DNA from: Coriolopsis trogii
Lineage: Eukaryota; Basidiomycota; Agaricomycetes; Polyporales; Polyporaceae
Assembly: GCA_020543525.1 (NCBI GenBank)
Contig: JAHYIO010000033.1
Coordinates: forward strand, 2,542,001 to 2,606,000
Reading direction: 5' to 3'
DNA length: 64,000 nt
The position numbers were made by a program, and so were the translations under genes. Position 1 is the first letter of the stretch. Each line of letters opens with the position of its first letter. This document shows positions 1 to 11,459 of the stretch, in pieces. The notes beneath the pieces were generated by a model, which made no database searches, was not told the DNA's origin, and saw nothing but the letters and a program-made list of their open reading frames with translations.

Positions 1-73
1 AGGTATGGGACTCCATTGCCTGGCTTAGTGATCCGGAAGACTAAGTCTTGACACCCTCCTGTAGGCGTCACAA

Positions 74-1093
74 CTGCGGATGATCGCCACTACGTTCCAA
101 GGAGGCATTGAACACGACGACGACGCAGACGATGGTGTCCAGCATCCGATTGCATACCTGGACCTCACTTTCCTTGATGACGCCTTCTATACGATCCAGA
201 ATGAAGGCGACGCCCGCGCCGGGTTGTACTGGATTCGTCCTGCGTCCTTCGGATATCAAGACGACTCCAATACGACTACGCCTCCGATCTCGGAGGGACC
301 GACGTGGTCAGGTGCATCCTCTGTCCACACTCCGCTGCCCCTACCATCGACTAGCAGCCCAGTGATGTCATCATCTGGTCGCTCGACACCTATACACTCT
401 GTCAGTATCTACGACAGCGACGTCGATACAAGGCCGATCACGCACCTGCTACCCACAGCTACGACGGACACGCGATGGATCCGGCGCTGCAGACGAGAAG
501 ATGGCAGCGAAGAGGAAGCTAACGAGGCTCCACTCTCCGGTGCCCCTGGAGAGGTTGCGGAAACGGATGCGATCAGCTACCCGGCGTCACCCATACAGCA
601 GACCATCTGCAACCTCGACGTCGCGCTGCAGGATCGATCCCTGTGGCCGTCCTCCACGGTATGGCGAGCCAGTTGCAGCCAAGATCAGTATTCCGCGCTG
701 GCAATGAAGAGTGCTGCGATGGAGTGCGTAACCCACATTAATCTCTCGTTCGTACTCGAGGACCTTCCGGCGTACGCACACCCATGGCGTCCGCCCCCAA
801 AGCGCCTGCTTCCTTCTTACCGGATTGCATTGCCGGAGGCTGAGGTCCGCATGCGTGGTGGAGGATTGCCAGGCTTCACCGATGATGTGTGGAGGGCGTT
901 GCGATGCGATGGGCTCTTCTCCATCGAGACGGGCGAGGCCCAGGGGCTCAAAGTTGACTTGTCGTTTCTGAACGACGACGACGTGCCGAGGAGCACACCC
1001 GTGCCAAAGCAGAGCCTTTTGCATGGCCACGTCGCCGCCGCGTCCCGAGATCTCCATAATCTCCAGGATCGCGGTTTCTTCAAGACACCGTGA
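74..1093 (+). CDS. hypothetical protein, 5' end missing
   Basis: I do not recognise this protein. An open frame runs from an apparent intron acceptor (CTCCTGTAG at about 65-73) to a TGA at 1091-1093, about 340 residues. The first part is acidic and has a short hydrophobic run, LDLTFLDD. The middle is rich in Ser, Thr and Pro (about residues 70-130), which suggests a disordered linker, and the C-terminal third is of mixed composition. No signal peptide or membrane segment is visible, but the true N-terminus lies outside the window. The gene may start upstream of base 1; a Met at position 80 is the alternative start. A similar xDLxFLD run occurs in the unknown gene at 7.8-9.1 kb, but the rest does not align by eye. 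Confidence 0.45.
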   Translation: MRMIATTFQGGIEHDDDADDGVQHPIAYLDLTFLDDAFYTIQNEGDARAGLYWIRPASFGYQDDSNTTTPPISEGPTWSGASSVHTPLPLPSTSSPVMSSSGRSTPIHSVSIYDSDVDTRPITHLLPTATTDTRWIRRCRREDGSEEEANEAPLSGAPGEVAETDAISYPASPIQQTICNLDVALQDRSLWPSSTVWRASCSQDQYSALAMKSAAMECVTHINLSFVLEDLPAYAHPWRPPPKRLLPSYRIALPEAEVRMRGGGLPGFTDDVWRALRCDGLFSIETGEAQGLKVDLSFLNDDDVPRSTPVPKQSLLHGHVAAASRDLHNLQDRGFFKTP

Positions 1094-2036
1094 CAGCATT
1101 AAACGTACCTTTCTCCCTCCATATCTACACATACTGTCACCGTTTATCCTTCTCCTCATCCACTCTTCTCCTCATGGTATATACTGACCGTCTTCTGGGC
1201 TTCGTATGTTTGTCGTTCGGTCTCTCTGCTCCTCTTCTGTTTTTGCACATACCAATATACAGGATGATGGAGCGCCGACGCGTCCTGGTGTGTGCCGACT
1301 ATCATACGATCCCAGGTACACGTCGTTATTCGTCGCTGGAACGAATGGCGACCTCCGCGGTGGTGATTCAGAAGACAAGCGGGCGCGAATGGAGGGGAGG
1401 AAGAGAACGAGATGATAAGCGTCTAATGATTGTGGCTCGGCTAGCCTTCGCCCTGCCCGACGAACGTGTGAATAGATTTTAATCCGCACGCGAGCTATCC
1501 CTTTCGTGTCTCATTCGTAGACTCCCACCTCCGCAGACTGCATGATTTCCTGCATAGTACATGCGTAATGCTCCGTAAAAAGGTATGGCCAACGCCCTAA
1601 GACAGGTATGTGCTCACTGCGCACTCATACATGCTGAGAATCAGTGTCAAGCATACGGACTCGGAGAAAGCACAGGGCCTTTGCATTACGATTGCCATGG
1701 GCGAACTTCATTGTGATTTATATGGCTCTTTGGCTTCAGAATAGATCATCCGACTGTGTCACTGCACACCCTCACTTGTGAGTTGTCGCCCTTGACGACC
1801 GTGACAATCTGCTTCAATGACTGCGCAGTCCCACCTGTAACCCCACAGAGGATGGCAAATCCTGGACTTTTGTCGTCTGCCCAGTCTTCACGACCACCTG
1901 TTGATGCGATTGATCTAGCTCCGAGGGACTACAGTGCTCCATCGCTCTCATCACTTGGAGTCATATTATCGTCTACCACGGCCACTACATCCCGTTTGAA
2001 ATAAACCCGACTACTATTCCACCCGCGCGCTCTCGT
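1094..2036. other. intergenic, no gene seen
   Basis: Between the unknown gene and the first cysteine-rich gene I see no open frame with protein-like composition and no repeat. Both flanking genes end here, so this is a convergent 3' region. Confidence 0.5.
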
Positions 2037-2466
2037 TTAGCTGCAAGGGCAGCCCTGGAACTGGCCTGCAGTGCATGTGCCTTGGAAACCCGCACAGTCA
2101 TTGGCCGTGCAGCTTCCGTTCTTCTTCCCGCACTTCTCGCAAGGGCAGCCGTTGAACTTGCCGGCAGTGCACGTCCCGATGGTGGACGAGGGGGTAGGGA
2201 ACGTGCCGTCGCACCCTAGAGAAGTTCAAGCACGTCAGCAAGGGTAGTACGGAGTGTTATGAAGCAGGGTACGCCAAGCGGCCATGCAAAATGTGGGTCA
2301 GCGAGTGTCTGTTCGACTCACCGTTGATGAAGCAGCTGTTGATGGATCCGTTGCAGTTGTCGAGCGCAACCGCAGAGTCGCGCTCAACGACCTCGCGGCC
2401 CGTGCTAGCGGCGAAGGCGGCACTGACAGCAGTCAGAACGAGGAAAAGGACTTGGGTGGTGCGCAT
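2037..2466 (-). CDS. small secreted cysteine-rich protein, array copy 1
   Basis: A 107-residue predicted secreted protein in two exons, 2466-2322 and 2215-2037, joined in phase 1 (AACG|GTGAGT ... CTAG|GG). Residues 1-20 form a signal peptide: Met-Arg, a Leu/Val core, then an Ala-rich cleavage region. The mature part has 12 cysteines. Exon 2 carries two copies of the motif GTCTAGxFxGCPC, once as GTCTAGKFNGCPC and once as GTCTAGQFQGCPC, linked by a Lys/Gly/Asn-rich loop with three cysteines. The start is fixed by the signal peptide and by a TATA box about 100 bp upstream. Two close paralogs follow at 3.9-4.3 and 6.4-6.8 kb on the same strand. The function is unknown; a cell-wall or effector-like role is only a guess. 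Confidence 0.85.
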
Positions 2467-2561
2467 GGTAATGAGAAGTCGTGAGAGTAGAGAGAACTGT
2501 TGTGAGTAGTTCTCGGAGTGGTAGTTCGGGTTGCTGAGGTTCGTTCATGCCACAGGAGGAG

Positions 2562-2569
2562 CTTATATA
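2562..2569 (-). promoter_or_regulatory. TATA box of array copy 1
   Basis: Reads TATATAAG on the minus strand, about 96 bp before the start codon at 2466. The same element sits at almost the same distance in the other two array copies. Confidence 0.65.
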
Positions 2570-3879
2570 CGTTTGCAGGCCGCCGGTGAATAGACTCTGG
2601 AACTCGCCACCCGCGGTAACACATTGACTACCGTCACAATACATCACCTGCATGGCAGCATGTCTGCTAGGTCAGGATCACAGGCTGGATAACGGTAAAC
2701 TTGTGCCGCCAGCGCAATGACATTGCGCGCTGTCGCAAGTTCCGTTTTACGCGTCGGCGCAGGTCTCATGTCTCATTGAATGGGATGAATGGTGTCGGGC
2801 GTATTGACTCATGCGCGTGTCGGCGCATGGAGGATGCTCTTTGGACAATTGAGTACCCCCGCTCAGCATTTGTCTCGCTTCGAGTTTCGATTCGCCGCGC
2901 TCGGCTACGAGGTGCGACTGTGTCTGATCGAGATTGTATGCTCCTGACCTCATTGACCTGCAGGTAGTGAAACGTGACGGTGATGATCGCTGCGGTTTGT
3001 ATTAGTTCTGGACTCTGTCTACCTCTTGAGTCTCGCCGCCCATCTAGTGGTGTGTAGGAGCGCTCAGGCTATGGGTACAATAGTCAGGCGTCTGAGTGGG
3101 CGAACCGCTGGGTGGACGATCGTGTCACTGCATGGGCTCTGCCACCTGAGCAGTGTGAATTCCGAATTCGTGGATGTAGTCCAATTCTGTAACCATTGAG
3201 TGACCAGGTATAACCGGGTTCCACAACGTCATGCCGGTATCCCGTTGCACTACAGCTACGAGTCGGTCGACTTTCCGTACATCTTGACATCCGCGCGTAT
3301 ACTCAAGGCCCACCCGCAGCGACAGGGGCGGCACCGACTCCGAACACGCCTCTGCGCGCGCGACTGCTGGCTATCCTGCAAGTTGCAGCGCCGCATATAT
3401 TCGCTCGTTCCCTCAGTCCTCCACCACCGTAACATGGCCGAGACGATTACCCTCAGCGTGGGATGAGATTTTCATTCGTCTCATTTAGCATAAGAGTCAT
3501 ATATCTTTCGATGACTTCTGCTCACATAGTACACCGAGCAATGTACAGGACTCCCAGAACACCTGTCATGAGAACGTTTAGATTGTGTGAGAGGCAAGGG
3601 CCGTATCATGCTGCTCATCCATTCTTGCCGCCACTAGGAGCACTGGACCTCGCTGTCGTTCTCTCATCACCATTTACCTGAGTTGGTCTCCAACTTATGT
3701 TCCTTGGTATGTTCGCTGGCAACGCGTAGTACGACGAGCAGATGCATGATACAAGGCTACTATTGTGTGTTTTCGAATTTCCGCGTTACATTCGTTCTCC
3801 TGTCTCTCTGAGCATCAACCACAATTACTACATCCTGTTCGACACCAATGCGTCACATTCCCCAATAACGACGCCCGAA
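2570..3879. other. spacer between array copies 1 and 2
   Basis: No gene seen. Short stretches resemble the spacers upstream of copies 2 and 3, for example CTCATTGAATGGGA at about 2774 and again at about 4602, so this looks like decayed flank of the duplicated unit. A perfect 8-bp-arm palindrome, GCGCAATG-A-CATTGCGC, lies near 2711-2727. Confidence 0.5.
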
Positions 3880-4327
3880 TTAGCCGCACGGGCAGCCCTG
3901 GAACTGGCCTGCAGTGCACGTCCCTTGGAAGCCCTCACAGCCATTGGCCGTGCAGCTGCCGTTCTTGCTCCCGCATTTCTCGCAAGGGCAGCCTTCGAAC
4001 TTGCCCGCGGTGCAAGTCCCAATGGTGGAAGACGGGGTAGGGAACGCGCCGTCGCAGCCTAGTGAGGGATTATAGCGTTAGCAAGACAATAATACCAGAA
4101 TTAAATCGAAGGGAAAGTGCCCGCGACCAGGCACCGGAAGCGGGGAGGAGTCGTTGAGTGAGCAAGGTTCTGATTGACTCACCGTTGATGAAGCAGCTGT
4201 TGATGGAGCCGTTGCAGTTGTCAAGAGCGACGGCAGAGTCGCGCTTCACGACTTGAGGACCAGTACTAGCCGCGAAAGCAACACTGACGGCGGAGAGGAC
4301 GAGGAGAAGTGTTTGGAGGGTGCGCAT
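3880..4327 (-). CDS. small secreted cysteine-rich protein, array copy 2
   Basis: A 107-residue paralog of the 2.0 kb gene with the same exon lengths: exon 1 is 4327-4183 (145 nt), exon 2 is 4058-3880 (179 nt), with the phase-1 intron in the same codon. It has the signal peptide, all 12 cysteines and both GTCTAGxFxGCPC motifs (KFE and QFQ versions). The residue run before the first conserved cysteine ends Val-Val-Lys-Arg-Asp, so this copy has a possible Lys-Arg (Kex2-type) processing site that copies 1 (Glu-Arg) and 3 (Gln-Arg) lack. A longer frame exists upstream of the chosen Met, but it spans the TATA region and is unlikely to be translated. Confidence 0.85.
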
Positions 4328-4430
4328 GGCGATGAGACTCGGTGAGAGCAGAGAAGTGTTTCTGGCTAGCTGAGGAGTAGCTCTGAGAGTGCTATCTCCA
4401 GTTGCTGAGTCTGTCAAAGGTGCATAAGAG

Positions 4431-4438
4431 TTTTTATA
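4431..4438 (-). promoter_or_regulatory. TATA box of array copy 2
   Basis: Reads TATAAAAA on the minus strand about 104 bp before the start at 4327, matching the layout of copies 1 and 3. Confidence 0.65.
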
Positions 4439-6381
4439 CCTTGCCAGGACGCCGGTGAATCCTCAACGCGCAGTAAATTGAAAGAAGTTATCATAATTTA
4501 CCTGAACAGGAGCATTCCGCCACAGAACCAGGCGGGTGGGCTCACGTAGCTTGAATGTGCGATATACATAGTCGCATTATGCGCGTTGGCGCAGGAAGGA
4601 CCCCTCATTGAATGGGAGTGTTCAGTAGATCATCTCCGTTACGTGTGTTCGCGCGTGGTCCCCGAGTTTGCTCCATTGGCTGCTGATGCTCGGCGTCCGT
4701 TTCATATTGAGTGTCAGTCTACCAGGCCCACGATAATGTGTGCATCTGGCAGACTCCGAATGGTCCATGCCTTTCTGGGGTGGCCCTACAAAAATGACTC
4801 CGACGGAGTTCAAACTTTCTGGGAAGGATGATGCTAATTTAGAAGAGATGAAGAGTAAAATCAGTGCAAAGGCAAGTCAGCTGCAACCATAGACGTACTC
4901 AGGCAGAAGGCGAATGTATTTGGCGAATCGCCGATTGAACTCGGAATGGCTGCGGTTACCAAAAAAGCTCCTCAAAGCCGTCTCCACGCTCAGTAGCGTG
5001 ACTCCAGTTTTGTATATCGATGTAGTTCAAGTTAGCATGATCGGTGAGGAGAGGGCAGCCTGGGATAGACCGGAGGTGCCGCCATGAATAAACAACGGAA
5101 TGCCGACATCCCGCCAGATTTCTGTCACTCGCAGCGCTGGCTTACCCTCTCGTATGAATCAATGTGACTACGTACCCAACATAGCACCCGTCGCAGCAGC
5201 GGCTTGCACCGTTCTTGAGGATGGGGGAGCGCGACCTTGCTCGTATACGATAATCATCACTAACACGCAGCTCAGGTGTTCGACAAAAATCACCTGTTGG
5301 ACCCAGTGCAGCAGACAAAGTCCCTCTGAACAATGAATACAATTTGCGAGCGAGTCGCCAGGCTTGTTCCGTGGTGTTTGGGGGGGGGGGTGGCGATGGA
5401 CTACCATCCATTGACACGAGTGAGATGGAAGAGGTTAGATCCGATGTGCACAGCGCCCGTACGCCAAAATAAATTCCTGCACAACAACATATCCGATGTA
5501 TAACCTAGCCTTCACAATATTCACGGTCACGGACTCATTGAGAGATTGTGACAGCGCTCACCACTTAACGGCGCCGAAGCTTCGCTTATCTTTCACCCGC
5601 CCGTCCAACCTCTTAGCAGACACGTACGAGCATCAAGTCTTCACGAATTACGCTTCATGCCTATTCCGGACTCTACTCTGTCTGACTGTAGCTGTTCAGA
5701 ACCTTGACACGTACCGATATACAACGTGCGGTGCAGCGCTGAGGTGTCTTGATGTGTGCCTGCGGCTGTGGCGATATTTGCGTCCATCAAAACAATATTT
5801 TCCGACATCTGTCGCCGCAGAGGCCGGTGAGCGAGGCTATTGCGCGTGCGGAGACTCGGTCAAGAGGCAAGAACGACCGCAGGAGCGAAGTGCCAGGCAG
5901 GCAGGCGTCTAGGGATTGTTGCGACCCAAATTGCAGTGCAGGTCCTGCGGCCCGGGGCTCCGTGGCTCAGATGGGGAGTCTCCATCCTCTGCCACCGCCT
6001 GGACGGTCCACAATCACGACTGCAAGCTTTCCTGTGTCACCCACGGATCCAATCTCCTGTTTATGAAGGTCAGCTTTCTCCGGGACGAAAGTCGACTTTG
6101 GCGTAGGTTCCTCCGAAACCCCTCCGCTTTGGTTCAGGCGAAACCCATGTCAGTCCTCGCTCATGTTCTGCGATTTTGGCTGCAGTAGTTCCCGCCCTCT
6201 GCACAGCGGCTCGGACGACTGAACAGACAGTACAAAGCGCGTTGCCTTATAAGTATTCCCTGCGTTACATCCATTCTCCCGCCTCTCAGCATCAAATACA
6301 TCCACGATGTCATACAGGCTCCTCGGAACTATGGATCGCAACAATCCTCAACTCCGGCGTCCCACATGGGGCGCTCCCCTT
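4439..6381. other. spacer between array copies 2 and 3
   Basis: No gene with protein-like composition. About 5160-5240 resembles 7460-7520 (shared pieces include ATAGCACC, GAGGATGGG/GAAGATGGG and GAGCGC), and the 3' flank near 6260 resembles 3785, so the spacer is an old copy of the same duplicated flank. A run of about ten G lies near 5381. Confidence 0.45.
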
Positions 6382-6805
6382 CTAGTTGCAGGGGCAGCCC
6401 TCGAACTGGCCTGCAGTGCAAGTCCCCTCGAAGCCCTCACATCCGTTGGCAGTGCAACTGCCGTTCTTCTTCCCGCACTTCTCGCAAGGGCAGCCGTTGA
6501 ACGTGCCCGCGGTGCACGTCCCGAGGGTGGAAGTGGGGGTAGGGAACGTGCCGTCGCAGCCTGAAAGGTGAAAAATGTCAGTACAAACAATAACGAGAGG
6601 TCGGAACAGTTCAGGCAGTGGAGAGTGATAGGTAGGTGAGCGACGGTCCGTTTAACTCACCGTTGATGAAACAGCTGTTGATGGAGCCGTTGCAGTTGTC
6701 GAGAGCAACAGCAGAGTCGCGTTGCACCACCTCGGGGCCAATGCTAGCAGCAAACGCTGCACTGACAGCAGTCAGGGCGAGAAGAAGGGTTCGTGTGGCG
6801 CGCAT
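6382..6805 (-). CDS. small secreted cysteine-rich protein, array copy 3
   Basis: Third 107-residue member of the array. Exons 6805-6661 (145 nt) and 6560-6382 (179 nt) give the same lengths and intron phase as copies 1 and 2. The 20-residue signal peptide, the DNCNGSINSCFIN segment and all 12 cysteines are kept. The two repeated motifs read GTCTAGTFNGCPC and GTCTAGQFEGCPC. Most differences from the other copies are charge or polarity changes between cysteines (K/T, N/E, Q/E), while the cysteine frame is fixed, as expected for a disulfide-rich secreted protein under constraint. Confidence 0.85.
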
Positions 6806-6899
6806 GACGATGAGGAGCAGAGAGTAGTAGGGAACTGTTGTAAGTAGCCTCTGAGAGTGGTAGCTCGAGATGCTAAGTTTCCTCAAAGCTGCAGAAGGA

Positions 6900-6907
6900 C
6901 TTATATA
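6900..6907 (-). promoter_or_regulatory. TATA box of array copy 3
   Basis: Reads TATATAAG on the minus strand, about 95 bp before the start at 6805. Confidence 0.65.
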
Positions 6908-7811
6908 CCTTGCCAGGAGGCGTTGTTCTTCAATTCGAGCGTGCTACAGTCACAGCAGATTACTGTGAATTCCATAAACAGGAGCTTGATTAGATGAGAT
7001 TCGCGGCGAGAGCTGTGGGAGACGCATACGGTACTATATTACGAGTTCGACGGCCATGCGCAGTCCACAACATGTTCCGCCATGCGCATTGGTGCCAAAA
7101 GGACGCCTCATTGAGTATGGTGCTGAGCCGACAGTCTCCGCCATGCGCGTCGGCGCATGGCCGTCGCTCCATTGACTTTGGACGCGCGTCGGTTTCATGT
7201 TGGGTTCAAACCACCGCGCACAAAGGCGTCTGCATTCGGCGGTCCGCCGACTGCCAGTGGACGAATGTGTACCCGAGAAGAAGCTCATCGAGGCTCGCTG
7301 CACCCTCGCTGGTAGTCCGATGGCGGTGTCCGCGAATAAATACGATTCAACACCCTCACCGGCGAGAAAAGGGCGGCATGGGATACACTGGTTCCAGAAT
7401 TATACAATGTCATGTCGTCATCCCGTCAGACTTCTGTCACTATCGGCGCTGGCTAACCATCGTACGTACGGATGTGACTGTGTGCTCAAGATAGCACCTG
7501 TTCTCGAAGATGGGCGAGCGCCACTTGAGTGTGACCGCTACAGGGTACCTAGTGTCCTTCTCCATGGGTATGTTCCTACTAGACAAGCTGTCAGGTCAGA
7601 GCGATGGCGAGGTCCCGTTTGTGCGACACGTCCCTCGCTAGACCGGAGCGTTACACAGCGGCTTGTTTAGCCACTGGCCGATGATAATAATGAATGCAGT
7701 TGGAGTCCGCAAACTCACAGTACATACATCACTTGTCGCAACAAAACGATTGCACGAGCCAGGGTCGGTATAAAATACATTCAAAGAAACGCACCATCGC
7801 GTGAGCGGAAG
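6908..7811. other. upstream flank of array copy 3
   Basis: No gene seen. Contains repeated short stretches shared with the flanks of copies 1 and 2 (for example CTCATTGAGTATGG near 7108). It separates the array from the 3' end of the next minus-strand gene. Confidence 0.45.
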
Positions 7812-9148
7812 TTAGACCATCGGCCACGACGACGACCTAATGATCGACCCAACTACGTGGGATCCCCAAGCACCGTGCTGCGGCGACCAGACCGGAACAC
7901 TGTACTGCTCAGGAATAATCCATGCGTAGCCGCCCCCCTTCAACATCACCGGTACCAGAGGGAAGGCTTGCCCCGGTTGGCGAACGAATCCAGCATTCGA
8001 CCTCGGCATAGCCTTTCCATCCCACCGACGAGCCGCAGTCCTTGTCTCCTCGCGCTGCAACATGTAGGTGGGTATCGTCCTGTACATGTAGCGCTCCTCG
8101 AGGGGCGACATAACCCGCGCTGAGGGCTTTCCCGGACGCTCCCATACAGCAGCCGGGCGATGCGGAAGGAATACGCGGGTGACTCTCTCTGAGATCCAGC
8201 GCCTTTGCTGCGCCGGGCACTGGCCTCTCTCCTGGCAATACACGCAAAGCGGGTATCGTCGCGTCAATGTCTTCTTATTGCAGTCGGTCACAGACCACAT
8301 GCTGGAAGACACAGACAGAGCGGGAGTTACGTGGCAGAGCGAATATTCAGGAGGCGACGAGACGTCAACGTTCGGGCTCTTGAGGGGAGCATCGTTGTCC
8401 GGCGAAGGAGTTGATGGCGCAGTGATGTAAGGAGATGTAGGAAGCATCTGCCAGTGTTCACCGAACGGTGAAGATACCTCGGAGAACGATGCGCGGGGCG
8501 TAACGTACGCCGAACGCGGCGTCGTAGGCGGGATGGGGACTTCTCCCTCCACCTCATTGGCTTCGTCTTCATCGAGGAAAGAGAGGTCGATGAAAGTGGC
8601 AGGATCTCTGGCCTCTGCAGAAGAAACAGAGTGTGATGTACAGCCGTCCAGGCATAGGGACAGGCTTTCACCCTGAAACTATATAAGTATAAGAACGTCA
8701 ATCAGGAGAACGTGACGACATACCGTCCTCAGGTTGGCGTCGTGATGCGATAGCGCAGGAGAGAGCTTCCCGACCATATGCGCCGATTCTCCTACGGTCT
8801 TCTCCGAGAGACACCTTTCTGCAACGTCTTTCTTTGCTGGCTGCACACTTCCCGATATCTGAGGGATAGATGTGCGAGTTGGTGAGCACGAGTTCGTTAC
8901 GCATGAGAGCCTCAACTCACAGGCTGTGTAGAGCCACGAGAACCGACAGCGGACGTGACGTCGGTGAAAACAGGCTCGGCGGACGAGTTTGCAGTGATGG
9001 CAGTGGTCTCGGAAGAAAGAGACGACTCGGGTAGGGGTGATGGGTAACCATCGACTGCTCCCAAACCAGGAGGGCAGGTTATCATTGTACCAGCGTATGA
9101 GGCGGCACCGCGAGGCGCATGGCTCTTGTTGTTAGCATAACCTTGCAT
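7812..9148 (-). CDS. hypothetical spliced protein
   Basis: I do not recognise the family. The model has exon 1 at 9148-8921 (76 codons), exon 2 at 8858-8724 (45 codons) and a long last exon from about 8620 to the TAA at 7812-7814. Exon 1 and exon 2 ends are in phase 0. The last exon begins just before the run FIDLSFLDEDEANE, but its acceptor does not restore phase with exon 2 by one base, so a micro-exon or a second acceptor is missing from the model. The protein has a Ser/Thr/Pro-rich middle, a short Cys-x2-Cys element in LCVYCQERGQC and an Arg-rich stretch. No signal peptide or membrane segment is seen. Confidence 0.5.
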
Positions 9149-11459
9149 CGTGGGGCGTAAAGTCACAATCGAAGGGATCACGATCACAGGTATGGACAGA
9201 GAGGAGAGGAGGATAGCAGATGAGGTTATAGCGCACAGAACACAATTCGTCGAGATGGAGGGAGGAGTGGGGTAGTCTTGTATGAGGCGAGATGGCGTTT
9301 GGGGCGGGATAGATGGAGGAGGCGGACCCGACGGACAGACAGGTTGGGATGAAAGAAAGAGAATGTGGCCGTCCGCGCTTAAGTACGCGTCGGTGGCTGC
9401 ACGCTTTGCCCGTGTCAGGTCACATGCGCGCCACCGCGTAGCCTTTCTGTCGCGACAAAGCGCAAGGCCTGGTCGAGTGGCGTGGTTACAGCGCCGACAA
9501 AGACTGCCTTTTGATTCTGCTAGATTATGTCGTTTCGTTGAGGACTGGGCTCGCGAAGCTGACACTTTGCGAGGCTACGCAAGTAGCCAAGTCTTCTCTA
9601 CAGGACCGCTCTGACGGGGTCTAGCCCCGTACGATTATAGTCTTGACATACTATGGCATGAGCGTTAGCAGATAGTCACTCGCAATAAAGTTGAGCATTA
9701 CACCAAGAACAAGAGCCCACTCAGCCAGCGACGACCTAAGGATATCAGGAAGTTCACCAGCAGCATTGCAGATGCGCACCCTCCCACCACGGCTAAGGCG
9801 CAGGGCGTCCGCACAGGTCTGTACGAGTCCCGATGTATTCATGACCCATCCAAGAGCACGTGTGTCGTGCAACGCCTCCGTATATCTAACTTTCACAACC
9901 GCATGAAGCCTCACTGTTATCTCGCCGCGCATGCGAGAGACGGTCCGCTGGGGCACGCACATTCGGCTCAGGAGTTGTCAAGAGGATGTGCGGCACCGCG
10001 TGTTAGTCCAGGTAAAAGGAGCTCACATTGGCATGATGGCAGGGGAACAACGCGAGGGCGAAGCGTCCAGCAAGTGAGGATAGTCACGTAGCAGGCATAC
10101 TGAAATCAATTGCCACTGCAGTCTGGGCAAATGAGGTCAGTACTCAAGATGTGGGTGGTATAATAGAAAAACACACGCACAACAATCGGAAACGATACCT
10201 GCACTGTGAGAGGACAATCATCAGTGAGAAATGCGATCATTGGCCGCGGCGGCAATACGTGACTCCGCCCCAAGCCCCCATGACGACGAGGGCGACAACC
10301 TAGTGAGAATGCTGTGAGTATAGAGTGCATCATCAACAAGTCGTTCGCCCAGGTGCACAAGACGTGGGATTGAAATGGAGCTGCGGAGTCCTGCAGGGCA
10401 CGAGAGACGAAGACGGTGAATTGGTGAAGCCTCGACTCTACACGGCACAAGTCGAGACATAAAACAAGCCATTTCGAGGGAAAAGCCTCAGAGAGTAGTT
10501 AAGGGTGCGCTCATTGGTGAGTACCTCGTGCGAGGAGATGAGGAAGATCGGGCAGAGCTCCGTGAGTCTGTGGGCCAGGGCAGGTCGTGGCATGCGCCTG
10601 CGCAATTTGCCCTTCGGCACTTTCCGCCCACAACGTAGCAGCAGCAGCCGCCGACCTCGCGATTCGTCCCCTTTGAATTTCGCTTTGATCCAGATCCTAT
10701 CCTCCTGCAACGGTTTCACGATTACGAGTGTGGTGGCTGCAGGCATGATCTGCTGGCTTGAGCCTTTGACGAAGTTATCACTGTATCAGGGGAGGCGCTG
10801 GTCGACCCTCAACTTGAAGATACGCCACCACACATGATGCATGTCCTGTAGTACTACTTCGGCCGAGTACCATCCGTCCTCACGAGTACACTAACTAGCT
10901 CGATCCAACATGAATGTGAGTATTGTACTCGACCCGAAGGTCCTGCATGCTGATACAGCTCCTCAGCGCGGCGTTCGCCTGTCATGGACACGAGCATAGT
11001 ATGCGTGATACACCCGTTGTACCATCTGCTCGGCCGATGGGGATGTATTCCCGTCGGGACACATGGTGGGTCGTGGGGAGTCGCTCTGGTGTGCTCCTGC
11101 GAACATGAACCCGCATGGGCATGAACGTGTCAACCACATTTCGAGCCGGCGCCTGATCTCGGCGTGTGGTCTCCGAGGGAATGTCCATCCTGGGTGTGCC
11201 TCGTTCCTTCCACACACTCACTGGCAATATCGTTCTGACGTGCGAGGTTGACAGCTCTCCAACACAGAGGCGGGATTGTAGTGGGGCGTAGGAATGTGCC
11301 TCACCACCGGGCCGCAACATGCGTTGCTCATCGGCACAAAATCTCCACGGATACATATACGACAGGACTAGCCCCGGGCATCACACTTCCTCCACGCAAT
11401 CTCAGCTGTGCTGCCCGAACCTTGGATCATTCAGCGACTCTACAACAACTGTGAACCCA
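9149..11459. other. long region without a recognisable gene
   Basis: About 2.3 kb with only short frames of unbiased composition on either strand. I could not assemble spliced exons that resemble a known family. The stretch just before 9148 must hold the promoter of the minus-strand unknown gene, and the end must hold that of the plus-strand hydrolase. Confidence 0.4.

Noticed and set aside
5378..5392. Poly-G run as a functional quadruplex or frameshift site
   Set aside because: It is a single homopolymer in non-coding spacer with no partner G-tracts nearby.
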